64,000 nt of DNA, taken from contig DWXC01000018.1 of NCBI GenBank assembly GCA_019119395.1, positions 1 to 64,000 on the forward strand, in the 5' to 3' direction. The notes below the pieces were generated by a model that was not told the DNA's origin, did no database searches, and saw only the letters and a list, made by a program, of their open reading frames with translations. Source of the stretch: Candidatus Borkfalkia stercoripullorum (GTDB taxonomy: Bacteria > Bacillota > Clostridia > Christensenellales > Borkfalkiaceae). Positions 18,901 through 26,905 of the stretch are shown here, piece after piece. Made by a program: the position numbers and the translations under genes. The stretch's first letter is position 1. Each line of letters begins with the position of its first letter.

Positions 18901-19505
18901 ATGTGCTCCACTTCGCCGATGCGCTGCAAAAAGATGTTCAGGTTGTTGTAGGAGTTGGAGAGCCGCCTTTCGATATCCTGTTTGCGCGATTTGAATACGA
19001 TGATGCCCGTCGCCTCTTCGAAAATGGCGCGCCTGTCCTCGGGCTTCGCGTTCATGATCTGCTCGATCTTGCCCTGCCCGATGATGGAGTACCCCTCTTT
19101 GCCGAGGCCCACGGCGTGCAGCCTGTCCACGATGTCTTTCATGCGGCAGGGCTGTTTGTTGATGAGGTATTCGCTCTCGCCGCTGCGGAACAGCCGCCGC
19201 GTCATCGCCACTTCGTCGTAATCGAGGTCGGCGAACATCCTCGTGGAATTGTCGAATGTGAGCGTGACCTCGCAGAAAGACTGGCTCTTCCGCGTCTGCG
19301 TGCCGCCGAAAATGACGTCCTGCATGTTCGAGCCGCGCATGGTTTTTGCAGACTGTTCGCCGAATACCCAGCGGATCGAGTCGGCCACGTTGCTCTTGCC
19401 GCAGCCGTTCGGCCCGACGATACAGGTGACGCCGTTATCGAATTTTATTTCGGTCTTGTCCGCAAAGGACTTGAAACCGTTGAGTTCGACTTTTCTGAAA
19501 TTCAA
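15906..19505 (-). CDS. smc: Chromosome segregation protein SMC
   Basis: 1199 residues. N-terminal ATPase half FRKVELNGFKSFADKTEIKF with Walker A GPNGCGKSN, then coiled coil (about 170-500). The hinge (about 510-680) ends in LDGDVISTSGSMTGG, followed by a second coiled coil. The C-terminal half has the signature LLSGGERALTAIAILFA and Walker B PFCVLDEIEAALDEAN. It condenses and aligns chromosomes with ScpAB. I chose a TTG start at 19505: GGGGGAG lies 7 bases upstream, the conserved domain begins there, and the rnc stop is one base before it. A longer in-frame extension would only read through rnc. Confidence 0.95.
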   Translation of the reverse strand: MNFRKVELNGFKSFADKTEIKFDNGVTCIVGPNGCGKSNVADSIRWVFGEQSAKTMRGSNMQDVIFGGTQTRKSQSFCEVTLTFDNSTRMFADLDYDEVAMTRRLFRSGESEYLINKQPCRMKDIVDRLHAVGLGKEGYSIIGQGKIEQIMNAKPEDRRAIFEEATGIIVFKSRKQDIERRLSNSYNNLNIFLQRIGEVEHMLTPLARQAEKTKRYNELYGQLKNSEINLYIYKHDNAASARASINAMLDSLQSAIDAGRAEVERLEARYAEDRKKTAESDALLQQINEQILKYTVDLEKKEGDVKVIRERIGFFKEQRENSENFIAESEKRLEVIAGSVASAQKAAADYRAKIADSEKEISVLNEEVSSFSGKISEYEELTDRSQKTVIDTIENLSEIRQNIGTLSAKKEAVEERISEIAAQAEKLKGEIEAERKALAENKDWYDELVDYLSREKETKAAKEDEIAGLNAQEDAVSEKLFDANARVSSLNDRKRFYLNVKEDFEGYKFSVKKLMSDSRSDPDLAKRIKGVIADIVKCDEKYEVAIETAFGGAMQNIVTATSDDARALIEYLKRTKGGSVTFLPVASLKPHYETDYTRRALKEKGAVGLANELVRYDKYYDNVIYNLIGNTLIADNIANANEISKKYPHAFRIVTLDGDVISTSGSMTGGSRRADSGNLLANERKIEETAKAIAAAEAEAKKLSSERAALEERKNKAAEELETLRESFQEARAKRAALEEKVQTLEQKLFEDEKSLKTQEGTLAVLYERMQGIDSEFSTSSEGEEKFSKMKSAADEESEKRKAEYDKLKSELGERNLRLNVLHVYIAQYRAAMENENANAERLLREKEDLESKIRDSEANIKNIAATIEDLEEMAEKTALTPEQLGELNSLRERKDRLLSDKEKLNAELEGIMSKSRAAQEQIDALSEQRHRQEIELTKIDSELENLQARIDEEYQETYESCLAYKDENFDPKEGQTLVNRLKREINSLGPINHNALEEYEALSAQYEEMAAQRDDVQKGIDDTSAALEELKGEMQKQFDEGFNQINENFKKLFRELFGGGKAELQMDYSETDDPLSAGVEIVACPPGKKLTKISLLSGGERALTAIAILFAILMLRPMPFCVLDEIEAALDEANVDKFAQFLKKFAKETQFIVITHRKPTMEKADCLFGVTMEEKGVSKIVSVKLSEVESKLGGDTVA

Positions 19506-19506
19506 A

Positions 19507-20181
19507 TCAGTTCTCCCCCGATGAATTTTGTAATTTGCACAAAAGCGCCTTTGCGGCGGCCTTTTCCGCTTCCGCTTTGCTGCCCCCTTCGCCGAGGGCG
19601 AACAATCCTCCGCCCGCCGCGCGGACGGTGAAGCGGGGCGCATGCGCCGCGCCCTCCGTTTTTACCAGCGTATACTCCGGTTTTTCCGGCCCGCGCGCCT
19701 GCAAAAATTCCTGCAATTCTCCCTTGTAATTGCGCTTCCCGCTCTCCTCAGAGACGATGGGCGCAAGGTGTTTGCGGACGAATTTTTCCGCTTCGTCCAT
19801 GCCGCCGTCGAGATAGATCCCCGCGACGAGCGATTCGAACAGGCTGGATATCGCCTTTGCCCCGGGTTTTGCACCGCCGCCGAAGAGCAGAAACTTGTCC
19901 AGCCCCGCGCGCTCGATACATTCTTTGAGCGGAGCTTCGGAAACCAGCCGCTGACGCGTCTGCGTCATTTTGCCCTCGTTCTCCCCGCCGTGCAGAAAAA
20001 GCAGCTTCGCGACGAGAAACCCGAGCACCGCGTCGCCCAGGAATTCGAGGCGTTCGTTGCTCAAAACCCCGTGCGCGTTCGCATAGGAAGAGTGCGTAAA
20101 ACAGACGGTAAGAAGCTCTTTGTCGGCGAACGTGTAGCCGATGACGCGCTCGATTTCGGCGACGTCAGGACTCGGAAGCAC
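19507..20181 (-). CDS. rnc: Ribonuclease III
   Basis: 224 residues. The endonuclease domain has the signature SNERLEFLGDAVLGFLVAKLLF (about 41-62), whose acidic residues bind magnesium, and the second acidic patch DGGMDEAEKFV. A C-terminal double-stranded-RNA-binding domain (about 155-222) ends in GGSKAEAEKAAAKALL. It processes rRNA precursors and cuts long RNA hairpins, which is notable in a window rich in long hairpins. It overlaps the plsX 3' end by 17 bases; no acpP lies between them. Confidence 0.96.
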   Translation of the reverse strand: MLPSPDVAEIERVIGYTFADKELLTVCFTHSSYANAHGVLSNERLEFLGDAVLGFLVAKLLFLHGGENEGKMTQTRQRLVSEAPLKECIERAGLDKFLLFGGGAKPGAKAISSLFESLVAGIYLDGGMDEAEKFVRKHLAPIVSEESGKRNYKGELQEFLQARGPEKPEYTLVKTEGAAHAPRFTVRAAGGGLFALGEGGSKAEAEKAAAKALLCKLQNSSGEN

Positions 20182-21199
20182 CGATCGACTCCAGGTCTAC
20201 GCCCGAAAGCATCTCTTTGATGCTGCCGATGATATTGCCGTCGGCCGCCTCTTTCGCCTGCAAAAGGGACGCGCAGATCGAATCGGCCTTGCTCGAACCG
20301 TGCGACTTGACGACGACCTTATCGATGCCCAGAAGCACCGCCCCGCCGTACTTGTTGTAGTCCATGACCTTTTTGATCTTTTTGAAGGTGGGGCGCATGA
20401 ACAGCGCGTATCCGATCTTCGCCATAAAGGAAGAGGAGATGTATTTTTTGATGATCTTCATGACGGCGGCGGCAGTGCCTTCCGTCGTTTTGAGCGCGAT
20501 GTTGCCCGAAAAACCGTCGCACACGGCGACGTCTATGTCGCCCGCCATGATGTCGCGCCCTTCCACGTTGCCGACAAAGTTGATGCCGGGAAGGGTCTTT
20601 AAAAGTTCGTGCGCTTCCTGATGCAGAGGGTCGCCCTTATGGTCTTCCGTACCGTTGGTCACGAGCCCCACGCGCGGCTCTTTGATGCCCGAAGCGCGCG
20701 CATACGCCGTGCCCATGATGGCAAAGTGGCATAAATTCACGGGTTTGCACTCCGCGTTCGCGCCCGCGTCGATGATGTACACCCTGCCCTCTTTCGCCGT
20801 CGGAAGGGCGGGGCAGACCGCCGGGCGGGAAATGCCGCGTATCCTGCCCACGCGAAGGAGCGCGCCCGTGAGCACCGCGCCCGTGGAACCCGCGGAAACG
20901 AAGCCTTTCGCCTCATCGTCCTCTTTGAGCATTTTCAGCGCCACCACGAGGGAAGAATCCTTTTTCTGCCGGATGGCGGCGGTGGGCACGTCGTCGTTGG
21001 TAATGACTTCCGTGCAATGCACGATCTCCAAACGCGCCTTGTCGTACGAAAGCGGAGAGAGCGCGGCGGAGATTTTCGCCTCGTCGCCCGTGAGTACGAC
21101 TTTAAGTTCTTTATCCGTTTGCAAAGCCTGCACCGCGCCCTTTACGATCTCTTCGGGGGCGTTGTCGCCGCCCATTGCGTCCAAAATGATTTTTGTCAT
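20165..21199 (-). CDS. plsX: Phosphate acyltransferase PlsX
   Basis: 344 residues. Starts MTKIILDAMGGDNAP, the invariant PlsX opening. The rest of the domain includes GFVSAGSTGAVL, LIDAGANAECKP-like text (IIDAGANAECKP) and CDGFSGNIALKTTEGTA. It makes acyl-phosphate from acyl-ACP for phosphatidic acid synthesis. The start at 21199 is fixed by homology and by GGAG upstream. The fabD/fabG/acpP genes often seen beside it are absent; array C and ilvD come next. Confidence 0.96.
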   Translation of the reverse strand: MTKIILDAMGGDNAPEEIVKGAVQALQTDKELKVVLTGDEAKISAALSPLSYDKARLEIVHCTEVITNDDVPTAAIRQKKDSSLVVALKMLKEDDEAKGFVSAGSTGAVLTGALLRVGRIRGISRPAVCPALPTAKEGRVYIIDAGANAECKPVNLCHFAIMGTAYARASGIKEPRVGLVTNGTEDHKGDPLHQEAHELLKTLPGINFVGNVEGRDIMAGDIDVAVCDGFSGNIALKTTEGTAAAVMKIIKKYISSSFMAKIGYALFMRPTFKKIKKVMDYNKYGGAVLLGIDKVVVKSHGSSKADSICASLLQAKEAADGNIIGSIKEMLSGVDLESIGASES

Positions 21200-21229
21200 A
21201 AAAACTCCTATATCCTTGTTCACAAAAGG

Positions 21230-21988
21230 GAGTTCACACTTTTCTCGCGCAAAGGCGCTGCGAAAAGTCGTGATTTTGAGAGACAACCGCCGTTCGCCGA
21301 CACAAGGTCGGCTCTGCGGCGTTTTTCTCTCTGCGGCGTCGCGGCAAAATATTTTACGCAAGCATTTACAATACTTGCAAATGCTTTGCTCCTATATGTT
21401 TGCCGCTCCTTATTTCCAAAAATCTCACACCGCTGCGCGCGTTGCGATTTTTGGAAGCCTTAATTTAAGGGCTTTCCTATTATGGCAATTTTCGCATTCA
21501 CTCTTTTTCGACAAGCCGCTTGTCGCGGCAAATCGGGGGCTTTTTCCGAAAAGTGCGATTTTCGGAAACGCAAGTGAATTATTTGGGTTCACGAAAAATG
21601 ATTTGTGCTGACAAATCATTTTTCCGTGATTTTTAGGGCTCTGCCCTCTGCGGCGCGCTTTTTGAGAGCACACCGTATCACGCGCGCCGCATTCACCCGT
21701 TGAGACCGCAGGTATGCGGCAAATTGAGTGCGCTTATCCAAAATGGCGATTTCGGAACGCGCCTTAAATTAAATAATAATCATGTGAAAAAGCAAAAACC
21801 ACGCTTTTTGCTTTTTCACTCAATTTGCCAATGCTTTGGCTTACGGAAAGGGTGAATTTGCGGCACTGTATAGTTTGCGTGCCCTTAAAAGTGCCGCAAA
21901 GAGGGGAAAACCGTTTGGGTTTCCCCTCAAAATCGCACGATTTCGCAGGCATCGGCTTGCCGAGAAATCGGCGAGTTATTTTGTGAAT
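21230..21988 (-). repeat. Hairpin repeat array C (ilvD-plsX intergenic)
   Basis: This accounts for a 776-base gap. Modules: ACTTTTC/GAAAAGT with inner GCGC-AAAG-GCGC (21238-21268); a reversed GCGGCAAA/TTTGCCGC pair (21351-21358 with 21399-21406); TTCCAAAAAT/ATTTTTGGAA (near 21415-21455); TTCCGAAAA/TTTTCGGAA (near 21545-21570); TTCACGAAAAATGATTTG with its complement (near 21589-21627); TGCGGCGCGC (21649-21658 with 21682-21691); a long GTGAAAAAGCAAAA stem (near 21783-21820); and TTTGCGGCACT/AGTGCCGCAAA (21857-21867 with 21890-21900). The ilvD stop codon lies in its TTCACAAAA edge. Confidence 0.9.
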
Positions 21989-23640
21989 ATTGCGCCTTTG
22001 CTCGCCGAAGTCACCTGCGCGCGGTAGCGTTTCAGGTAGCCGTCTACGGGCTTTTCGAGGGGCTTGAAGTTTTTCAGCCGCTCTTTCATTTCCTTTTCGC
22101 CGATGCGCAGATTGATCTCGCCCTTTTCGATGTCGATGTCGATGATGTCGCCATCCTTGATGACGCCGATGGGGCCGCCCGCCGCCGCCTCGGGGCAGAC
22201 GTGGCCGATCGCCGCTCCGCGCGTCGCGCCCGAGAACCTGCCGTCGGTGATGAGCGCCACGTCAGCGCCCAGCCCCGCGCCCACGATGGCGGAGGTAGGG
22301 GAGAGCATCTCGCGCATCCCGGGGCCGCCCTTGGGGCCTTCGTATCGGATGACCACGACGTCGCCCTTCACGATCTTGCCCGTGGAAATGGCTTCCATTG
22401 CAGCCTCTTCGCTGTCGAACACCTTTGCGGGGCCGCTGTGTTTGAGCATCGCGGGATCGACCGCGCTCTTTTTGACGACCGCGCCTTCCGCCGCGATGTT
22501 GCCTTTGAGGATCGCGAGCCCGCCGGTGGGGGAATAGGGGTTGTCCATCGGGCGGATGACTTCTTTATCCAGAACGCGCGCGTTTTTCACCCGTTCGTGC
22601 TGCGTAACGCCCGAAACGGTCATTGCCGAACCGTCGAACAGCCCCGCATCTTCGAGCTGTTTTATGACGGCCGAAATGCCGCCCGCCTCGTTCAGATCTT
22701 CGATGTAATGTTCGCCCGCGGGCGCAAGTTTGCAGATGTGCGGAACTTTCGCGCTCACTTCGTTGAAGGTGTCTACGGAAAAATCCTTCTCGCTCATGCC
22801 CACTTCGTTCGCCACCGCCAAAAGGTGCAGGACGCTGTTGGAGGATGCGCCGATGGCGTTGTCCACCGCGACGGCGTTTCTCACCGCCTTGGGAGTGATC
22901 ACGTCGGAGGGGCGGATGTTGTTTTTCACCGCGTTCATCACCGCTTCGCCCGTTTCCTTGGCGAGCATGATGCGCCTGCTGTAAACCATGGGTATGGTGC
23001 CGTTGCCGGGCAGGGCGATGCCGAGCGCTTCGGTCAGGCAGTTGAGGCTGTTCGCCGTGAACATGCCCGAGCAGGAACCGCAGGTGGGGCAGGAAGAGCA
23101 TTCGTATTCGTGCAGTTCTTCCGCGTCGATCCTGCCCGCGTTGTAGGCGCCCACCGCTTCGAACATAGAGGAGAGGGAAAGGCGCTTGCCGTGCATTTTC
23201 CCCGCGAGCATCGGCCCGCCCGAAACGAAAGCGCAGGGCAGGTTCAGGCGGACTGCCGCCATGAGCATGCCGGGGATGATTTTGTCGCAGTTGCCCACGA
23301 ACACGATGCCCGAAAAAGCATGGGCGCGCGCGAGTATCTCCGCGCTGTCCGCTATGATCTCGCGCGAGGGCAGGGAATAGCGCATACCCGCATGCCCCAT
23401 GGCGATGCCGTCGCACACGCCGATGGAGGGCACGACGACGGGTTTGCCGCCCCCCGCGATGACGCCCTCTTTGACCGCTTCGGCGATCTTATCGAGGTAC
23501 ATATGCCCGGGGATGATGTCGCTCTGCGCGCAGATGATGCCGATGATCGGCTTTCTCATCTCGCTGTCCGTCCAGCCGAGCGCGCGCATGAGCGAGCGCT
23601 GCGAGGACATTGCCGTTCCTTCGGAAAAAATATTGTTCAT
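21976..23640 (-). CDS. ilvD: Dihydroxy-acid dehydratase
   Basis: 554 residues, full length. Cysteines for the iron-sulfur cluster are seen in [11 protein letters not shown] and [16 protein letters not shown], and the C-terminal family signature [24 protein letters not shown] is present. It converts 2,3-dihydroxy-3-methylvalerate and its valine analogue to the 2-keto acids, the third step of branched-chain amino acid synthesis. AGGAGAG precedes the ATG. It is the last gene of the ilvB-ilvN-ilvD cluster and is separated from ilvN by array D; ilvC is not in the window. Confidence 0.98.
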   Translation of the reverse strand: MNNIFSEGTAMSSQRSLMRALGWTDSEMRKPIIGIICAQSDIIPGHMYLDKIAEAVKEGVIAGGGKPVVVPSIGVCDGIAMGHAGMRYSLPSREIIADSAEILARAHAFSGIVFVGNCDKIIPGMLMAAVRLNLPCAFVSGGPMLAGKMHGKRLSLSSMFEAVGAYNAGRIDAEELHEYECSSCPTCGSCSGMFTANSLNCLTEALGIALPGNGTIPMVYSRRIMLAKETGEAVMNAVKNNIRPSDVITPKAVRNAVAVDNAIGASSNSVLHLLAVANEVGMSEKDFSVDTFNEVSAKVPHICKLAPAGEHYIEDLNEAGGISAVIKQLEDAGLFDGSAMTVSGVTQHERVKNARVLDKEVIRPMDNPYSPTGGLAILKGNIAAEGAVVKKSAVDPAMLKHSGPAKVFDSEEAAMEAISTGKIVKGDVVVIRYEGPKGGPGMREMLSPTSAIVGAGLGADVALITDGRFSGATRGAAIGHVCPEAAAGGPIGVIKDGDIIDIDIEKGEINLRIGEKEMKERLKNFKPLEKPVDGYLKRYRAQVTSASKGAIFTK

Positions 23641-23689
23641 GGCTTTTAACTCTCCTGTGTAATATTTTTTGTTTTACGAAAATGTTCGT

Positions 23690-23826
23690 GCTTCCTCGTG
23701 CAAAGGCACGGAGGAAAGCCATGATGTTTAGGTCTCCGCGTTCGCTGTTTTGCAAACGGTTCATGGTTTGGGTTTCCCCTTAAATCGCGGAAAAACGATT
23801 TGCCGGCACAAATTATTTTTCGCGAA
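23690..23826 (-). repeat. Short hairpin repeat array D (ilvN-ilvD intergenic)
   Basis: Two modules of the same family: GCTTCC/GGAAAGC around GTGC-AAAG-GCAC (23690-23719), and TTCGCGAAAAA...TTTTTCCGCGA (near 23784-23826). The latter is a compensated variant of TTCACGAAAA...TTTTCCGTGA. It begins 3 bases past the ilvN stop. Confidence 0.8.
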
Positions 23827-23829
23827 CGC

Positions 23830-24357
23830 CTATATCATTTCGTTGTAATCGAGTTCGTCTTTGAGCTTTTTGTCTCCGCGCGCGAGCGCCGTCACGCCCG
23901 TACGCGCCATTTCGAGTATGCCGTAAGGCTTCAGAACGCCGACGAAACCGTCCAGCTTGTTCGTGTCGCCCGTAATTTCCAGAACGAGGCTGTCGGGGGA
24001 AAGGTCTACGATCTTCGCCTTATATACGTCTTTGATCTCGATGATCTCCGACCGCTTTTCCGCGGGGGCGGCGACTTTGATGAGCAAAAGTTCGCGCATC
24101 ACCGAGTCGTCCTCCTTCACGATCGCGATCTTTTTTACGTCGATGAGTTTGTCCATCTGCTTGGTCATCTGCGAGAGGATGTAATCGTCCCCGTTCAGAA
24201 CGATGGTCATGCGTGAAAGGCTTTCGTCCTCCGTCGCGCACACGCAAAGGCTGTCTATATTGTATCCGCGGCGCGCGAACAGCCCCGAAACGCGGGTCAG
24301 AACGCCGCTTTTATTGGCGACAAGCGCCGTTATGATGTATTTTTTCATCCTTCGCAC
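23830..24357 (-). CDS. ilvN: Acetolactate synthase small (regulatory) subunit
   Basis: 175 residues. N-terminal ACT domain (ITALVANKSGVLTRVSGLFARRGYNIDSLCV) and a C-terminal ALS-associated domain (EIIEIKDVYKAKIVDLSPDSLVLEITG). It binds IlvB and gives valine feedback sensitivity. Four bases separate it from the ilvB stop, so coupling is likely. The start may be the ATG three codons downstream (MKKYII). Confidence 0.96.
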   Translation of the reverse strand: MRRMKKYIITALVANKSGVLTRVSGLFARRGYNIDSLCVCATEDESLSRMTIVLNGDDYILSQMTKQMDKLIDVKKIAIVKEDDSVMRELLLIKVAAPAEKRSEIIEIKDVYKAKIVDLSPDSLVLEITGDTNKLDGFVGVLKPYGILEMARTGVTALARGDKKLKDELDYNEMI

Positions 24358-24361
24358 CGCC

Positions 24362-26008
24362 TTAAATTTTTGTGATGATGGAATCGAACGACTTGCCCGG
24401 CGCGATCATCGGCAGGACTTTGTCGTCGATGTCTATCTTGCAGTCCACAAGTACCGGCCCGTCCTCTTTGAACGCTTTCGCGAGTACCGTCTCCGCGTTT
24501 TCGGGGCGGTCGAGCAGAAATCCTTTCGCGCCGAACGCTTCGGCGAGTTTGACGTAATCGGTCTTTCTGTCGAGGGTCGTCTGCGAATAGCGTTTGTTAT
24601 AGAACAGCGTCTGCCACTGCCGCACCATGCCGAGCGTGTTGTTGTCGGCAAGCAGAATAACGAGCGGAAGCCTATAAGTGACCGCCGTGCAGAGTTCGTT
24701 GAGGTTCATATGGAAACTGCCGTCGCCCGTAACGAGCACCGTCTTTTTCCCCGAACCGGCGCACGCGCCGATCGCCGCGCCCATTCCGAACCCCATCGTG
24801 CCCAGACCGCCGCTGGAAATAAAGGTGCGCGGCTTTTCGAAGGGATAGTACTGCGCCGTCCACATCTGGTGCTGGCCGACGTCCGTCGCCACGGGCGTGT
24901 CCGCGTCCGTAAATTTCTTTGCTGCCGCCACGATCTTCTGCGCGGCGGGGTACTCCGCGGTATTTTTTTCGTATTCCTTGTAAGCGTTCGCCTCTTTCAG
25001 CCAGTCGGAGCGGTCGGCCTGTCTCAAAAGGGGAAGGAGCGTCTTTAAGATCTCGTTCAGATCCGCCATGACGGAGATGTCCGCCCTGACGTTTTTGTCT
25101 ATTTCCGCGGCGTCGATGTCGAACTGCACGATCGTCTTTCTTTCGCGGAATTTCGCCCTGTCGCCCGCCACGCGGTCGGAAAAGCGCATGCCGCACACGA
25201 TCACCGTGTCCGCGCGCATGAATGCCTTCGCGCTCGCGTCCGTGCCGTGCATACCCACAAGCCCCAGAAACTGCGGGTCGGAGGCGGGGTATGCGCCCAA
25301 CCCCATGAGGGTGGAGCAAACGGGCGCCTGCAACTGCCCGGCGAGGGCGCGCAGGTTTTCCGCCGCGTTCGAACTGATCGCGCCGCCGCCGGCGATGATG
25401 AGAGGGCGCTTTGCCTCGCGTATGGCTTTAGCCGCCTCGGAAAGCGTCTCTTTCGCGACCGGTTTGGGGGTGTAAACGCGTTTCGGCTTTTCCTCGTATT
25501 CCGCCGTTTCCGTCTGCAGGTTTTTGGGTATGTCGATGAGGACGGGGCCTTTCCTGCCCGAACCCGCTATGTAAAACGCCTCGCGTATGGTGTCGGCAAG
25601 TTTATTCACGTCCTTTACGATATAGTTGTGTTTGGTGATCGGCATGGTGATGCCCGCGATGTCCACTTCCTGAAAGCTGTCGCGCCCTAAACCCGCCACG
25701 GTCACGTTGCCGGTAATGGCGACGAGGGGAACGGAATCCATGTACGCCGTGGCGATGCCCGTGACGAGGTTGGTCGCCCCCGGGCCGGACGTCGCGATGC
25801 ACACGCCCGTCTTGCCCGTCGCGCGGGCATAGCCGTCCGCCGCGTGCGCCGCGCCCTGTTCGTGCGCGGTCAGAATGTGCCTGAGCGTTCCGTCGCGGTA
25901 GATCGCGTCGTAAATGTCGAGCACGCATCCGCCCGGATAACCGAAAACGGTGTCGACGCCCTGTTCCTTCAGGCAATGAATGAGTATTTCTGCTCCGGTA
26001 AGTTTCAT
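24362..26008 (-). CDS. ilvB: Acetolactate synthase large subunit
   Basis: 548 residues. ThDP-enzyme architecture: the N-terminal pyrimidine-binding domain has FGYPGGCVLDIYD and AHEQGAAHAADGYAR (catalytic glutamate), then a central FAD-type domain. The C-terminal PP domain has VTGDGSFHMNLNEL...ADNNTLGMVRQWQ. It forms acetolactate or acetohydroxybutyrate, the first step of valine, leucine and isoleucine synthesis. The start at 26008 is set by the conserved MKLTGAEILI and AAGGAGTT upstream. The promoter is at 26103-26131. Confidence 0.97.
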   Translation of the reverse strand: MKLTGAEILIHCLKEQGVDTVFGYPGGCVLDIYDAIYRDGTLRHILTAHEQGAAHAADGYARATGKTGVCIATSGPGATNLVTGIATAYMDSVPLVAITGNVTVAGLGRDSFQEVDIAGITMPITKHNYIVKDVNKLADTIREAFYIAGSGRKGPVLIDIPKNLQTETAEYEEKPKRVYTPKPVAKETLSEAAKAIREAKRPLIIAGGGAISSNAAENLRALAGQLQAPVCSTLMGLGAYPASDPQFLGLVGMHGTDASAKAFMRADTVIVCGMRFSDRVAGDRAKFRERKTIVQFDIDAAEIDKNVRADISVMADLNEILKTLLPLLRQADRSDWLKEANAYKEYEKNTAEYPAAQKIVAAAKKFTDADTPVATDVGQHQMWTAQYYPFEKPRTFISSGGLGTMGFGMGAAIGACAGSGKKTVLVTGDGSFHMNLNELCTAVTYRLPLVILLADNNTLGMVRQWQTLFYNKRYSQTTLDRKTDYVKLAEAFGAKGFLLDRPENAETVLAKAFKEDGPVLVDCKIDIDDKVLPMIAPGKSFDSIITKI

Positions 26009-26131
26009 GGCAACTCCTTGACCCGACAAAAAAGAGAGACGGCGGTTTTCGCGCGCCTCGCCGCTCGGGCGGCATATCCTATAATAATGTCTGTTTCCTT
26101 TTATTTTAGCTAAATTGCGCGGGGCTGTCAA
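26009..26131 (-). promoter_or_regulatory. ilvB promoter and leader
   Basis: Minus strand TTGACA (26131-26126), 17-nt spacer, TAAAAT (26108-26103). The leader of about 90 nt contains GCCGC-CCGA-GCGGC and a second GC-rich inverted repeat followed by TCTCTCTTTTTT, which could act as an attenuator. No T-box motif and no leader peptide with an acceptable start are visible. Confidence 0.6.
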
Positions 26132-26245
26132 GTATTTTGAATTTGGAAAGGGCAAACACGGCCCGCGTCCGCTTTTTACGGCGCGGGATCGGCCGAAGAG
26201 CCCCAAAAAAAATTGTAAAATACGGAAAACGTGCGATAAAAACAG

Positions 26246-26274
26246 TTGACAAATGATTTCGATTTATATAAAAT
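26246..26274 (+). promoter_or_regulatory. tRNA operon promoter
   Basis: TTGACA (26246-26251), 17-nt spacer, TAAAAT (26269-26274), about 30 bases before the first tRNA. Confidence 0.8.
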
Positions 26275-26304
26275 AATATAGCGTCTTTTGAGAGGCGGCA
26301 ACAT

Positions 26305-26381
<77 letters not shown>

Positions 26382-26464
26382 AGTTTTTCTTTGCGGCAAA
26401 GCCCGGCCGGGTTTTTGGGCGTCGGAGAAACAAAAACGACCGCTTTTGCGGTTTTTATACACAA

Positions 26465-26539
26465 GGCCCCATGGTCAAGCGGTTAAGACATCGCCCTTTC
26501 ACGGCGGTAACCCGGGTTCGAGTCCCGGTGGGGTCACCA
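26465..26539 (+). tRNA. tRNA-Glu (TTC)
   Basis: 75 nt with encoded CCA. The acceptor stem GGCCCCA pairs with TGGGGTC, and the anticodon loop is CTTTCAC. Confidence 0.97.
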
Positions 26540-26575
26540 AAATCGGCACGGCTTTCAGACCGTGCCGAACAATAT

Positions 26576-26652
26576 GGCGGCGTAGCTTAGTTGGTTATAG
26601 CGATCGGTTCATACCCGATAGGTCGTAGGTTCGAATCCCACCGCCGCTACCA
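26576..26652 (+). tRNA. Elongator tRNA-Met (CAT)
   Basis: 77 nt with encoded CCA. The acceptor GGCGGCG pairs with CGCCGCT, and the anticodon loop is TTCATAC. Without the initiator hallmarks it reads as elongator Met; a lysidine-modified tRNA-Ile cannot be wholly excluded. Confidence 0.93.
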
Positions 26653-26660
26653 TGCCGGAA

Positions 26661-26690
26661 AAAGCCCGAAGGTATTTACCTTCGGGCTTT
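26661..26690 (+). terminator. Terminator of the tRNA operon
   Basis: A 13-bp perfect stem AAAGCCCGAAGGT / ACCTTCGGGCTTT, then TC, starting 9 bases past the last tRNA. Confidence 0.85.
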
Positions 26691-26806
26691 TCGGCAAAGC
26701 GATTTGCCGAAATATTCGTTTTGTCATCGGAAGAAAACGGTTTTTTGTCGATTCGATGAAATTTTCGCGCTCGCGGCAGAGAAACGCCGCCGCTTTCAAA
26801 ATAGAC

Positions 26807-26835
26807 TTGTAAAATTTGCGGAGCTGTGTTATACT
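26807..26835 (+). promoter_or_regulatory. lon promoter
   Basis: TTGTAA (26807-26812), 17-nt spacer, TATACT (26830-26835). No CIRCE or CtsR-type heat-shock operator was seen between it and the ATG at 26906. The rest of 26691-26905 is without recognisable features. Confidence 0.65.
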
Positions 26836-26905
26836 ATATAATATACAATAAGCCGAGCGGCGGTGAGTCCGGCTTCGGTACGGACGAAAAGAGAAAGGTA
26901 GAATT

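Noticed and set aside
16713-19631. A 972-codon open frame on the plus strand opposite smc
   Set aside because: It is antisense to a full-length, motif-complete SMC and arises from GC-rich third positions; there is no promoter or domain support.
6938-23829. CRISPR array interpretation of the repeats
   Set aside because: Repeats are long, unevenly spaced and hairpin-based with paired changes; there are no uniform spacers and no cas genes.
26009-26110. Isoleucine-codon leader peptide or T-box before ilvB
   Set aside because: An ATTATTATA run exists, but the frame has no start codon after the promoter and no T-box sequence is present.
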